This document shows, piece by piece, positions 14,500 to 23,438 of a stretch of 36,246 nucleotides of DNA. The translations under genes were made by a program, and so were the position numbers. Source of the stretch: Ktedonobacteraceae bacterium (GTDB taxonomy: Bacteria > Chloroflexota > Ktedonobacteria > Ktedonobacterales > Ktedonobacteraceae). The notes under the pieces were generated by a model, which saw only the letters and a list, made by a program, of their open reading frames with translations, was not told the origin of the DNA and made no database searches. The stretch lies in contig JADBKA010000016.1 in assembly GCA_014896635.1 (NCBI GenBank), forward strand, positions 1-36,246. Direction: 5' to 3'. Every line of letters starts with the position of its first letter. Position 1 is the stretch's first letter.

Positions 14500-15672
14500 T
14501 TATGCTTCCCCCGCCAGCGAGTCTATAGTCCGGGCCAGCAATGTTGCAGCTTTTTCCATCTCGCCGGCGGTTGACCAGCGTCCCAGCGTCAGACGCAGCG
14601 CCCCCAGCGCCCGCTCGTGTGAAAGGCCCATCGCCAGCAGCACTGCTGATGGCTCGGTACTGCCCTCATGACAGGCTGAGCCGGTTGAGGCGGCTATCGC
14701 CGGTGTTACTGCCAGTACCTCTTCGCCAGTGATACCGGCAATGCTCACGTTCAGCGTATTAGGCAAACGTTCGGCGACATGACCGTTCAGAGATACTTTT
14801 CCAGGGAGTAGCTCTTCAAGCCGCCGGTGCAGCAGATCACGCAGTCGCCGGATTCGTCGCTGGCTTTCTGCAAGCTGCTCCCGTGCCAGCGCTGCTGCTG
14901 TCCCCAGTGCAACCATCAATGCGATATTCTCGGTGCCTGCGCGTCTGCCGGCTTCCTGTCCGCCGCCGTAGATCAATGGTTCGAGCTGTATCCCCTGCCG
15001 CACATAGAGCGCGCCGATCCCTTTGGGTGCATAGAGCTTGTGACCGGCAACCGTCAGGAGATCCACGCCGAGAGCGGCCACGTCTATGGGGATTTTCCCC
15101 ACCGACTGCGCGGCATCTGTATGCATCAGCGCGCCGTGGCGGTGCGCAATCTCCGCAATCGCCGGTATGGGCTGGAGCGTTCCCGTTTCGTTATTGGCAT
15201 GCATGATCGTAACAAGGACAGTCCGGTCATTGATCGCAGCCTCAACATCCGCCGGGTTCACCTGTCCCGTTGCATCTACCGGCAGGTAGGTAACACGGAA
15301 ACCATGCAGTCGTTCCAGCGCCCGACAGGCATTGAGCACAGCCGGATGCTCTGTGACCTGCGTAATGATGTGGTTGCCACGCTCTCGATACGCCAGAGCA
15401 GTACCGCGAATAGCCAGGGTATCGCTCTCGGAGCCGCAGCCGGTAAACACGATTTCGCCAGCGGCGCATCCAAGTAATTGCGCCACCTGCTCGCGCGCGA
15501 CAGTGACTGCCTGCTTTGTCGCCTGTCCATAGAGGTGGGGGCTTGAAGGATTGCCAAAATGGGTTGAGAGGTAGGGGAACATGCTTTCGACCACGAGCGG
15601 ATCAACCGGCGTCGTCGCGTTATAGTCAAGATAAATCGGGCCATTATGCAGTCCTGGATGGATCGCCGCCAT
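14500..15672 (-). CDS. cysteine desulfurase (NifS/IscS family)
   Basis: A 390-residue PLP enzyme that takes sulfur from cysteine as a persulfide for Fe-S clusters or tRNA thiolation. The start IYLDYNATTPVDP is the standard beginning. H109 (VTEHPAV) stacks on PLP, D186 lies in HTDAAQSVGK, and K212 in AGHKLYAPKG forms the Schiff base. The sulfur-carrying cysteine is C334 in STGSACHEG. All key residues are present. ATG 15672 has GAGGAGAG upstream. No iscU or suf gene is near, so the sulfur acceptor cannot be told from context. It has a complete active site, unlike the related-fold gene just downstream. Confidence 0.96.
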   Translation of the reverse strand: MAAIHPGLHNGPIYLDYNATTPVDPLVVESMFPYLSTHFGNPSSPHLYGQATKQAVTVAREQVAQLLGCAAGEIVFTGCGSESDTLAIRGTALAYRERGNHIITQVTEHPAVLNACRALERLHGFRVTYLPVDATGQVNPADVEAAINDRTVLVTIMHANNETGTLQPIPAIAEIAHRHGALMHTDAAQSVGKIPIDVAALGVDLLTVAGHKLYAPKGIGALYVRQGIQLEPLIYGGGQEAGRRAGTENIALMVALGTAAALAREQLAESQRRIRRLRDLLHRRLEELLPGKVSLNGHVAERLPNTLNVSIAGITGEEVLAVTPAIAASTGSACHEGSTEPSAVLLAMGLSHERALGALRLTLGRWSTAGEMEKAATLLARTIDSLAGEA

Positions 15673-15824
15673 AATGTTCTCTCCTCAATAAGTACATTTG
15701 ATCTTGCCGGGCTGCCTGCTCGGTGAAGATCGGAGCCTGTTGTCTCTCCTGTTCCATATTGCTATGATGATAGCGTAATTGTTCTTCTCTTTTCAGGCAA
15801 GCTCTACCGGATGGGAGAGAAGGG

Positions 15825-16475
15825 CTATCTCTCATCAGTAGCGGCGAGCGTGGTATAGACAACGAGGCGTTGCGAGGTCTGGCGTTGTACAGGAATCCAC
15901 TGGCCGGCGCAGGTGATCAGATTGAGATAGACACCGGATGTATCCGCGAAAATTTTTTTGAGTGGAGCCGCCTGTGGCATATACTTCTGTACGTCTCGCA
16001 CACGGAAACGGAGCGTGCTGCCGTCCGATTCCACCACCTGCACTTCGTCTCCAATCTGCAACCTGTGCAGATTCCAGAAGACGGCGGGCGCTCCCCCCGG
16101 CCTGTCGAGGTGTCCATCAAGCACTGCACTCCCCCACTCGCCCGGATAAGTACCACCCGCGAACCAGCCTACCCCCGTCCACTGGTTACGTGTTGGAACG
16201 GCCATACTCCCATCGGGAAGGATGCCTACCGGCTCTACTGGCGCATCGACGCCAATGGCCGGGATCAACAGGCGTGTGCCTTCCTTGAGCCAGTGTTCGC
16301 GCAGCAGCGGAGGAACAATACGTGCTTGCGGCGTTGTATTTTGCCTGGGACTCAAAAGATGAGCGGGATTTCCCACTGGAAGCCAGAAATACAGGAGCCA
16401 GCCAGAACCCAACCCGAACAGAAGACCGAGCAGCATCAGGACAGGCCAGAGAAACCTGCGACGTAATTCACGCAT
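15825..16475 (-). CDS. sortase family protein (class D/F-like)
   Basis: A 216-residue sortase, anchored by one N-terminal helix (about residues 9-32, FLWPVLMLLGLLFGLGSGWL). The catalytic histidine is in SAVLDGHLDRP, the cysteine in LNLITCAGQ, and the arginine in SQRLVVYTTL: the three catalytic positions are all present. LITC replaces the TLxTC more often seen. Sortases join LPXTG-like proteins to cell-wall or pilus acceptors. No sortase substrate or pilin gene is in this window. ATG 16475 has AAAAAGGA 9 nt upstream; the in-frame ATG at 16526 is part of a TATAAT box, so it is not used. Confidence 0.9.
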   Translation of the reverse strand: MRELRRRFLWPVLMLLGLLFGLGSGWLLYFWLPVGNPAHLLSPRQNTTPQARIVPPLLREHWLKEGTRLLIPAIGVDAPVEPVGILPDGSMAVPTRNQWTGVGWFAGGTYPGEWGSAVLDGHLDRPGGAPAVFWNLHRLQIGDEVQVVESDGSTLRFRVRDVQKYMPQAAPLKKIFADTSGVYLNLITCAGQWIPVQRQTSQRLVVYTTLAATDER

Positions 16476-16524
16476 CAGGAATAATCCTTTTTCCTCCACA
16501 TTTACATTTTTCTCTTGCGCTTCC

Positions 16525-16557
16525 ATTATAACTATGCAATGAAGCGAAGCCGGTCAA
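16525..16557 (-). promoter_or_regulatory. possible promoter for the sortase gene
   Basis: On the minus strand TATAAT (16530-16525) is preceded by TTGACC (16557-16552) with a 21-nt spacer, longer than normal. The hexamers are good, the spacing poor. Confidence 0.35.
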
Positions 16558-16659
16558 TGAGCGGTCAGAACACAGGCGCAAATATTTACACGCTATTTAT
16601 GGCAAGACAGGCTCCATTTATGCATCGTTTATAGATAAGAATTACACTCTCCTTAGAGA

Positions 16660-16758
16660 CTGATGTCGCTCGTAGCAAGCCCGACCAGCAGCGCGTGACA
16701 GGGCTGCTCTCACACGGCGCGGGGCCGGGCCACATCAGAAAACTGATCGAGAAAGGAG
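16660..16758 (+). promoter_or_regulatory. candidate switch-like leader of the ABC transporter operon
   Basis: CTGATGT (16660-16666) pairs with ACATCAG (16732-16738) as a closing stem. Inside it GCCCG (16679-16683) pairs with CGGGC (16726-16730), and AGCAGC (16687-16692) with GCTGCT (16703-16708). The 3' half of the closing stem can instead form ATCAG-AAAA-CTGAT (16734-16747), immediately before AAAGGAG (16752-16758). These two states exclude each other, as in riboswitches. I do not recognise a known class. Confidence 0.45.
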
Positions 16759-16780
16759 CTTACTCATCATCGCTTCTTTT

Positions 16781-17626
16781 ATGCCAGATTCATCAGTCAG
16801 TACGCAAAACACAGCAGGACAGGTCACGCCAGCCATCGAGTTGCGGCATGTGACACAGCAGTTCTGGACTCCTTCGGGTCGGGGGCATATCGCCTTGAGA
16901 GACCTTAATCTCAGCGTCGCGCCCGGCGAGTTTTGTGCGATAGTCGGACCAACCGGCTGCGGCAAATCGACCACGCTGAGCCTGATTGCCGGACTGGCCA
17001 GGCCAAGCGCCGGCGAGGTGCTGCTCGCCGGCAGTCCCGTCCAGGGCATCGATCCCCGCATCGGCTATGTCTTCCAGTCCGATGCTGTTTTCCCCTGGAG
17101 GAACGTGCTCTTCAACGTCGCTGCCGGACCGCTCTTTCGTGGTCAGCCAAAGGCCGAGGCGCTCAAACGGGCACGCGACTGGATCGCGCGAGTAGGGCTG
17201 GCGGGCTTTGAAGACCGCTATCCTCATCAGCTCTCCGGCGGGATGCGCAAACGGGTGGCACTGGCCCAGACGCTGATCAACGAACCACAGATTCTGCTGA
17301 TGGATGAGCCATTCAGTTCTCTCGATGTGCAGACGCGCACGTTGATGGAAGATGAACTCCTCCAACTGTGGTCAACTCAGGCGGCCTCAGTGGTCTTTGT
17401 CACACACGATCTTGAAGAAGCGATCTCGCTGGCCGACCGGGTCTATGTGTTCACAGCCGGCCCGGCAACCGTCAAAGGTATTTACACCATTGACTTGCCG
17501 CGCCCGCGTCATGTGGCAGAGATCCGCTTCGAGCCACGTTTTGTCCATCTCTACCAGGAAATCTGGGAAGATCTTCGCAGCGAGGTGCTTATCAGCTATG
17601 AACGTACCAGGCAACAAGGCTCATGA
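16781..17626 (+). CDS. ABC transporter ATP-binding protein (nitrate/sulfonate/taurine family)
   Basis: A 281-residue ATPase of the SsuB/TauB/NrtD type. Walker A is GPTGCGKSTT, the Q-loop FQSDAVFPW, the signature LSGGMRKRVALAQ, Walker B ILLMDEPFSSLD, and the switch histidine FVTHDLEEA. It energises the permease encoded next. The ATG at 16781 is far (22 nt) from the good AAAGGAG at 16752-16758; at ideal spacing from that site the frame has only ATC codons (16766, 16769), so either a long spacer or a rare start is used. It overlaps the permease gene by 29 bp. Confidence 0.95.
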   Translation: MPDSSVSTQNTAGQVTPAIELRHVTQQFWTPSGRGHIALRDLNLSVAPGEFCAIVGPTGCGKSTTLSLIAGLARPSAGEVLLAGSPVQGIDPRIGYVFQSDAVFPWRNVLFNVAAGPLFRGQPKAEALKRARDWIARVGLAGFEDRYPHQLSGGMRKRVALAQTLINEPQILLMDEPFSSLDVQTRTLMEDELLQLWSTQAASVVFVTHDLEEAISLADRVYVFTAGPATVKGIYTIDLPRPRHVAEIRFEPRFVHLYQEIWEDLRSEVLISYERTRQQGS

Positions 17627-18473
17627 ACCGACTATCGCCGCTGATCTCGCTCAAGAGGCGGCAGCAAGGGTAGCCGCCACTCGCCGGCAGCGGTTACTCG
17701 TCTACTGCCTGCGCATTCTGTTTCTTATCGTCCTCATCGGCGGCTGGGAACTTGCCACGCGCATCAAAATCATTGATCCTTTCTTCTGGGGACAACCTTC
17801 CGGTATCTGGAGCCAGATTGTGACCTGGGTGCTACACGGAACGGCACAGGGTCCACTCTGGGAACAGATCCTGGTCACGCTGGAAGAGACGGTGCTCGGT
17901 TTTGTGATCGGCGTAATGCTTGGCATTGTTTTTGGCGTGGTGCTTGGACGCAATAAATTTCTTGCCGACATTCTCGGCCCGTATATTCAAGCTGCTAACT
18001 CGATTCCGCGCGTGGTCCTCGGCTCAATCTTTGTGATCGGCCTGGGCCTGGGGATGCAGTCGAAAGTGGCGCTGGCAGTCGTCCTGGTCTTCTTTATCGT
18101 CTTTTTCAATGCGTTCCAGGGCGTGCGCGAGGTTGACCGTAACCTGCTGGCAAACGCCCGCATTCTGGGAGCGAATCAGCAGCAGCTTGCTATCGCAGTC
18201 ATTATCCCCTCGGCGCTGTCATGGATTATCGCCAGCCTGCATACAAGTTTCAGCTTTGCGCTGGTTGGTGCGGTGGTCGGTGAGTTTCTCGGCTCGACAC
18301 AGGGCCTGGGCCTGCTGATTCAAACGGCGCAAGGGATTTTCAATGCGAACGGCGTTTTCGCAGCCATGACGATTCTGGCGGTCGTCGCGCTGCTGACCGA
18401 GGCGCTTGTGACTATGCTGGAAAATTGGCTGATCAAATGGCGACCCAATACTATCAGGGACGCCACGCTCTAA
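17598..18473 (+). CDS. ABC transporter permease (SsuC/TauC family)
   Basis: A 291-residue permease with about six membrane segments, from LLVYCLRILFLIVLIGGWEL to the C-terminal helix near VALLTEALVTMLENW. The cytoplasmic coupling loop typical of the family is present as ANARILGANQQQLAIAVIIPSA compressed in the usual EAA position, with GAVVGEFLGSTQGLG near the end. The ATG at 17598 has GAGGTG 10 nt upstream and overlaps the ATPase gene end (TGA 17624-17626). The frame is open farther upstream, but that part is a shadow of the ATPase gene. Confidence 0.93.
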   Translation: MNVPGNKAHEPTIAADLAQEAAARVAATRRQRLLVYCLRILFLIVLIGGWELATRIKIIDPFFWGQPSGIWSQIVTWVLHGTAQGPLWEQILVTLEETVLGFVIGVMLGIVFGVVLGRNKFLADILGPYIQAANSIPRVVLGSIFVIGLGLGMQSKVALAVVLVFFIVFFNAFQGVREVDRNLLANARILGANQQQLAIAVIIPSALSWIIASLHTSFSFALVGAVVGEFLGSTQGLGLLIQTAQGIFNANGVFAAMTILAVVALLTEALVTMLENWLIKWRPNTIRDATL

Positions 18474-18523
18474 CAACTGCACGCTGTTACATTTACATTA
18501 CTTGAAGGAGAGGAGAAGCAATT

Positions 18524-19573
18524 ATGCACATGTGGAGACAGCGATTTTTTCTGTGTATCAGTATTGTGCTCGTGCTTGTACTCAGCGCATGTGGCGGCAC
18601 CGGCAACGGGGGAAGCGGGAGCAGCGCGAGCAGTGGGGGTGGCAAAATCCCCCTCAAGATCATGGTAGGAGGGCTGAACAAGCAGATCTATTTGCCAAAT
18701 ATGCTCACGAAGCAACTGGGATATTTTGATCAGGAGGGCCTCAGCGTGACGCTCATTGATGAGTCATCGGGTCAGTCGTCTGAAAACGCGGTGCTGGCAG
18801 GCCAGGTCGATGCTGGCTCAGGCTCATATAATCACACGATAGAGCTTCAGGCAGCAGGCAAGAAAATGGAGTGTGTGGTGCAACTGGATATCGCTCCCGG
18901 TGAGGCCGAGGTTGTCTCCAGCAAAGTAGCGAACCAGATTCAGTCGGTCAAAGATCTCAAAGGGAAGAACCTGGGTGTGACAGAACTCGGTTCAGGAACG
19001 CACACGCTGACCATTGCACTGCTCCATAATGCTGGAATCGCGCAGAACGAGGCACACTATCTGCCTGTGGGCGCCGGCGATACATTCATCGCAGCGATGC
19101 AGCAGGGGCGCATTGATGCGGGCATGACGACTGAACCAACGATCTCGCGCGTGATGTCAACCGGTGTCGGCAAAGTCCTGGTTGATCTGCGCACACCGCA
19201 GTCCACCCAGGCTGCGCTTGGCGGGCCATATCCATTCATCTGCGTCTTTATGAGCAACGATTATGTCGCCAGCCACAAAGACACTGTGCAGAAGCTGGTG
19301 AATGCCTACGTCAAAACGCTGAAGTGGATTCATACCCATACTGCTGAGCAGATCGCCGCGAAGATGCCGGCTGACTATTATGCAGGCAATAAAGACCTCT
19401 ATATTACTGCATTACAGAACCAGCTTGCCATCTTCAGTCCTGACGGCAAGATGCCCGACGGTGGCCCGCAGTCGGTGCTTACTATCGAGCAGCAGACTAA
19501 TCAGAGCGTCCAGGGGAAACAGATCGACCTCGGCGCAACCTATACGAACGAGTTCGTAGCGAAAGCCAGCTAA
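18524..19573 (+). CDS. ABC transporter substrate-binding lipoprotein (NMT1/SsuA-like)
   Basis: A 349-residue exported lipoprotein. The signal peptide runs from the N terminus to the lipobox VLSAC at about residues 21-25, followed by a glycine/serine spacer (GGTGNGGSGSSASSGGG). The mature domain has the two-lobe pattern of NMT1/SsuA proteins: LPNMLTKQLGYFDQEGLSV and SVKDLKGKNLGVTELGSGTH. AAGGAGAGGAG precedes the ATG by about 10 nt. With the two genes upstream it forms a complete importer. Proteins of this family bind aliphatic sulfonates, nitrate, pyrimidine precursors of thiamine or guanidine; which applies here cannot be told from sequence alone. Confidence 0.93.
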   Translation: MHMWRQRFFLCISIVLVLVLSACGGTGNGGSGSSASSGGGKIPLKIMVGGLNKQIYLPNMLTKQLGYFDQEGLSVTLIDESSGQSSENAVLAGQVDAGSGSYNHTIELQAAGKKMECVVQLDIAPGEAEVVSSKVANQIQSVKDLKGKNLGVTELGSGTHTLTIALLHNAGIAQNEAHYLPVGAGDTFIAAMQQGRIDAGMTTEPTISRVMSTGVGKVLVDLRTPQSTQAALGGPYPFICVFMSNDYVASHKDTVQKLVNAYVKTLKWIHTHTAEQIAAKMPADYYAGNKDLYITALQNQLAIFSPDGKMPDGGPQSVLTIEQQTNQSVQGKQIDLGATYTNEFVAKAS

Positions 19574-19621
19574 CACAGAGCGGAGCCATCTCCTCATACA
19601 AAAAAGGGCGCGGGAATCTCT

Positions 19622-20365
19622 CTAGTGATCGGGATTTTGAGGTGGAGAAGAATGCCTGCGCCCCGCTCCCGTTGCCGGCAAGGCGAAGCGATAGCCAACA
19701 CCAGGTTCGGTCAGCAGATAGCGAGGATTGGCAGGATCGGCTTCCAGCTTATGCCGTAAGCGATTGATATAGACACGCAGATATTCGGCTTCGCCCCCAT
19801 ATTCAGGACCCCAGATGCTCTGGAGCAGCATACGATGGGTCAGTACCTTTCCCGCATGCGTAGCAAGTTGCAGCAACAGGGCGAACTCGGTGGGCGAAAG
19901 CCGGACCTCTGTTCCGCGCAAGCGCACAATATGGCTGCCGGCATCGATCTCCAGTTCGCCAAAACGCCTGACGCCCTCTCCAGGCGGCGCTGTCCCCCAG
20001 TGCGCGCGGCGCAGCACAGCCCGTACACGCGCCAGCAGTTCTTCTACTCCGAACGGCTTTGTCAGGTAATCGTCAGCGCCCAGGTCAAGCGCTGCCACTT
20101 TATCGCTCTCAGCATCCAGCGCTGTCAGGACAATGATTGGAACAGTAGAGTGCTCACGTACACGCTGACAGACTTCAAGCCCGTCCATACGCGGCATCAT
20201 AATGTCCAGGATCAACAGGTGCGGATCTCCCTGTTGCCATAGAGCTATCGCTTCCAGGCCATTATTCGCCTCTAGCACTTCAAAGCCACGCGCACGCAGG
20301 TTCCGGCTCACAAAGTCGCGCAACGCCATCTCGTCTTCAGCCAGCAGAATGCGTTGTCCTTTCAT
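19622..20365 (-). CDS. OmpR-family response regulator, KdpE-like
   Basis: A 247-residue regulator. The receiver domain has AEDE (residues 9-12), phosphoacceptor D54 in LLILDIMMP, and K103 in LTKPFG. A winged helix of the OmpR type occupies about 130-230 (LSPTEFALLLQLATHAGKVL, and INRLRHKLEADPANPRYL). It most resembles KdpE, but the potassium system is not in the window. It lies 16 bp behind the large kinase gene on the same strand and is its likely partner. It ends convergent with the ABC lipoprotein gene, with 48 bp between. Confidence 0.94.
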   Translation of the reverse strand: MKGQRILLAEDEMALRDFVSRNLRARGFEVLEANNGLEAIALWQQGDPHLLILDIMMPRMDGLEVCQRVREHSTVPIIVLTALDAESDKVAALDLGADDYLTKPFGVEELLARVRAVLRRAHWGTAPPGEGVRRFGELEIDAGSHIVRLRGTEVRLSPTEFALLLQLATHAGKVLTHRMLLQSIWGPEYGGEAEYLRVYINRLRHKLEADPANPRYLLTEPGVGYRFALPATGAGRRHSSPPQNPDH

Positions 20366-20381
20366 TTGCCTCTCCAGTTTT

Positions 20382-23141
20382 TTACAATGATTTCTGTTCC
20401 TGTTCCTGTACCCCGCTGGCAGACGTTATAGTCAAAGAGGAACAGGCCAGTGGTAGCGTGAACGTGATAGCAGTCCCCCGCGCATCACTTTCGGCCTGGA
20501 TAGTGCCGCCATGCGCTTCCACAAAGGCTTTACAAATAGCCAGTCCGAGGCCAGTGCCTTCTGAGCGCCGCCGGCCAGAGCGGCCAGAGCGCGCGCGGTA
20601 GAAACGCTCAAAGATGTGCGGCAGTTCGTCTGGCGCAATGCCCGGCCCGTTATCCCTGATGGTAATGGCAACGGTATCATCCCGCCTGCCGGCCACGATG
20701 TTTATTTCCCCTTCACCATACGCCAGCGCATTGGCGACCAGATTACGCAGCACAACCTCTATGCGTGCGCTGTCCACATCGACGGCGGGAATATCATCAG
20801 GAATATGGATGACGAAGCGCGCCTGTATGGGACCAGTCTGGCTGATGACCTTCGCCACAAGATCCCGTACCCTGGTGGGAGTCCGCTTCAGCAGCAGTAG
20901 TCCGGCCTGCTGGCGCGAGAGGTCGAGCAGATTACTGACAAGCTGTGCCAGTTGATCTGCTTCACTGCTGATGGTACGCAAGAAATAGCGCTGCTCGTCA
21001 GATGACCAGGTGACATCTTCCTGGAGCAGCGTCGAAGCGTAGCCCTTGATCGCCGCCAGCGGCGTACGCAATTCGTGGCCCACTGCCGCCAGGAGCGTTG
21101 TTTTAAACTCATCAATCTCGCGTTCGCGCGTCACATCACGCAAAAGTAGACCTCGACCGATAGTCTGTCCCGACGGATCACCTACAGCAAACAGGCGCAG
21201 ATGGAGAGCAAGACGCCGCCCGTGCCGGGCGATTTCGACGACTGCCTGCGCTCTATCACCGGTTTCGAGTCGCATCAGGGCCTGTTGATCGTCCACCGGA
21301 TTGATTGCCATTAAATGGAGGGTCTGGTAGAGCACGCCGATGGGATGGCGCTCCAATGCTTCGGCGTTCAGGCCGGTCAGGACGCCGGTACCAGGATTGG
21401 CGTAGAGCACTATGCCAGCGGTGTCCGTCAGCACCAGCCCGTCGCTCATACTACTCATGATCGCTTCCAGCCGCTGCTTCTCCTCCTGAGCCTGCCGGTA
21501 AAGCCGCTCATTCTCCTGAGCGACCCGGTGCAGCCGCTCGTCACTGCGTTCATAGAGCACTGCATGCTCCCAGGCCAGCGTCGCATAGTTGGCGAAGGTG
21601 AGCAGCAGGTCGATTTCATTCTGACTGAAAGGTTGCGGCATGGTACGGTGGACGAGCAATACCACGTTTCCAGCATGCCGGCTAATGATCGGGATGGCCA
21701 GGACCGCGCGGAATCCTTCCTCATAGGAGAGCGATGGCCGCGGCTGGTCGGCTATAAGCAGTTTCTGGACCGGCCTGCCATTGCGCAGCGCGAGTACAGC
21801 AGATGAACCGGCATTCTCAGGGGAAAGGGCGAGCATCTGGTTGTAGTGCTCGCTATGGCCGTCGCTGACCAGCACACGCAACGTTCCCTGCTCATCTGGC
21901 AGAAGGACTGCTGCAGCCTGCACGTCTACCAGTCGCTGCGCCTCACGAATGATCTTCCGTACGACTGCCAGCGGCTCAAATGAGCGCACGACCGCATTCG
22001 ATGTTTCCAGCAGCGTTCGTAGCTCACCAAGTTTTGCCAGCCCGTCGCGTTCCAGGCGAATAAGCGAACGCGCCAGATCCCCAACTTCATCAACACGCGC
22101 GGCAAGCATCCTGGTCGCGTGCGGAATCGCCTGCTCAGAAGCTGGCAGTTCTTGATGCTGGATAGCAAGCGTATGCAGCGGGCGAATCACCCGCAGCAGG
22201 AGCAGAAGCCAGAACAGCAGACCCCCAATGGTGAAGAGCAGCGCGGTTGTCAGCAGCCAGAGATGAAACTGCTCGATGGCTGCCAACGCCTCGGCAGCAG
22301 GCCGCTGCACGATGACAGCCCAGTTAAGCTGAGAAACAGGCACAGCACTGAATAGCCATTCCTGGCCGTCAGCGCCAACGCCCAGGCGCGAGACAACTCG
22401 ATTCTGGAGAGCATGTCTGGCCCCCGGCAACTCATCCAGGACCGTCTGTAAGATACGCTGATGCTCAGGCGTGGCAACCAGCACGCCCTGGTTGTCAATC
22501 ACGCTGATCATGAGGCGGTGACCCTGGTGCTGCTGAGCCTCAACCACCGTTTTCAGTGGTACGCTGAGATCAACAAGCGAGAGGCTGGCAGCGACAATAC
22601 CGCTTAACTCTCCGTCGGGCGTGCGAACCGGCACGGCCAGAATGACCCCCGCATTGATGGTTGTGCTGGCTGCAATGCCCACCTCGAAAACTGGTCCGGT
22701 AGACAGCCGGGCGCGCTGAACCACGCCAGGCGGCGAGAAGGCTGCTCCTTGCTCAGTCTGACCCGTCTGACCAGACGGGCCTGCTATGCCCGGCGGCCAG
22801 TAGACGCGCATCACCCCTATCGGGTCGAGCCAGTAGACATGATCTACTCCGCTATGCGTGGCCTGGAAAGCCTGAAGCCTGCGCTGCACAGCTTCAGGTG
22901 TGGATGCCTGCGCTAGCAACTTCCCCAGCGCAATGAGCGAAACTTCGGCGTTGCGCAAATGCAAGCCAGTCTCCAGCGCAATCTCCTGCGCCAGCGCCTG
23001 ATCTGATGCCTGCGCATCATTACGCAGTCGTTGCTCAACCACTGTGTTGACCCCCGCACCGCCAATCAGGACAATCATAACAAAGAGGAGATAGACGCTT
23101 AACAGTTGAACCAGGAGAGATCGGCGTACCGGATGCAGCAT
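20382..23141 (-). CDS. multidomain sensor histidine kinase (Cache-HAMP-GAF-PAS-HisKA-HATPase)
   Basis: A 919-residue membrane kinase. A first membrane helix (about 11-32) and a second (about 296-317) enclose a ~260-residue extracellular domain of Cache type. HAMP follows (about 318-375), then GAF (about 390-535), a short coiled coil, PAS (about 560-670), HisKA with the phosphorylated histidine at about 689 (AVGHELRTPLAAIKG), and HATPase_c with N-box LRNLVANALAYGEG, G1 DNGPGIAP and G2 GTGLGLAICKAF. It probably integrates an outside ligand with a cytoplasmic one sensed by GAF/PAS. ATG 23141 has GAGGAG 7 nt upstream; the GTG at 23165 is rejected. The 16-bp gap to the response regulator argues for an operon. 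Confidence 0.95.
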   Translation of the reverse strand: MLHPVRRSLLVQLLSVYLLFVMIVLIGGAGVNTVVEQRLRNDAQASDQALAQEIALETGLHLRNAEVSLIALGKLLAQASTPEAVQRRLQAFQATHSGVDHVYWLDPIGVMRVYWPPGIAGPSGQTGQTEQGAAFSPPGVVQRARLSTGPVFEVGIAASTTINAGVILAVPVRTPDGELSGIVAASLSLVDLSVPLKTVVEAQQHQGHRLMISVIDNQGVLVATPEHQRILQTVLDELPGARHALQNRVVSRLGVGADGQEWLFSAVPVSQLNWAVIVQRPAAEALAAIEQFHLWLLTTALLFTIGGLLFWLLLLLRVIRPLHTLAIQHQELPASEQAIPHATRMLAARVDEVGDLARSLIRLERDGLAKLGELRTLLETSNAVVRSFEPLAVVRKIIREAQRLVDVQAAAVLLPDEQGTLRVLVSDGHSEHYNQMLALSPENAGSSAVLALRNGRPVQKLLIADQPRPSLSYEEGFRAVLAIPIISRHAGNVVLLVHRTMPQPFSQNEIDLLLTFANYATLAWEHAVLYERSDERLHRVAQENERLYRQAQEEKQRLEAIMSSMSDGLVLTDTAGIVLYANPGTGVLTGLNAEALERHPIGVLYQTLHLMAINPVDDQQALMRLETGDRAQAVVEIARHGRRLALHLRLFAVGDPSGQTIGRGLLLRDVTREREIDEFKTTLLAAVGHELRTPLAAIKGYASTLLQEDVTWSSDEQRYFLRTISSEADQLAQLVSNLLDLSRQQAGLLLLKRTPTRVRDLVAKVISQTGPIQARFVIHIPDDIPAVDVDSARIEVVLRNLVANALAYGEGEINIVAGRRDDTVAITIRDNGPGIAPDELPHIFERFYRARSGRSGRRRSEGTGLGLAICKAFVEAHGGTIQAESDARGTAITFTLPLACSSLTITSASGVQEQEQKSL

Positions 23142-23438
23142 AGTCAGCTCCTCAGTGAGTTCCACCGCATGATCAACGCATCTGTCTATCAGATGCCGGG
23201 ACCCCGCATCGTTTCAATACCAGGATCAAGTCTCGCTCCCTCCACTGACAGCGATTGCATGCATTATACTATAGATCACGTTAGCTTGCTCGTCCTGCCT
23301 TCTCCTGGTGGAAAAACCTGGATAGTCGAGGGGCGTCAGATCACTCGCTCCCGGTTTCCTGATCGTTTGTCCGATCCCTGTCAGACAGCAACGGTAGCAA
23401 AGTAGCCGTGCGCTTTGTTAATGCAAATTCTCTTTCTC

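Noticed and set aside
16660..16758. Match to TPP or guanidine-I riboswitches
   Set aside because: The TPP core CTGAGA and the ACCTGATCCGGG box, and the guanidine-I GACTGGTCCGAGAG core, are absent; CACACGGCG alone is too short to support guanidine-I.
21315..21806. Plus-strand frame inside the large kinase gene
   Set aside because: Antisense shadow of the GAF/PAS-containing kinase.
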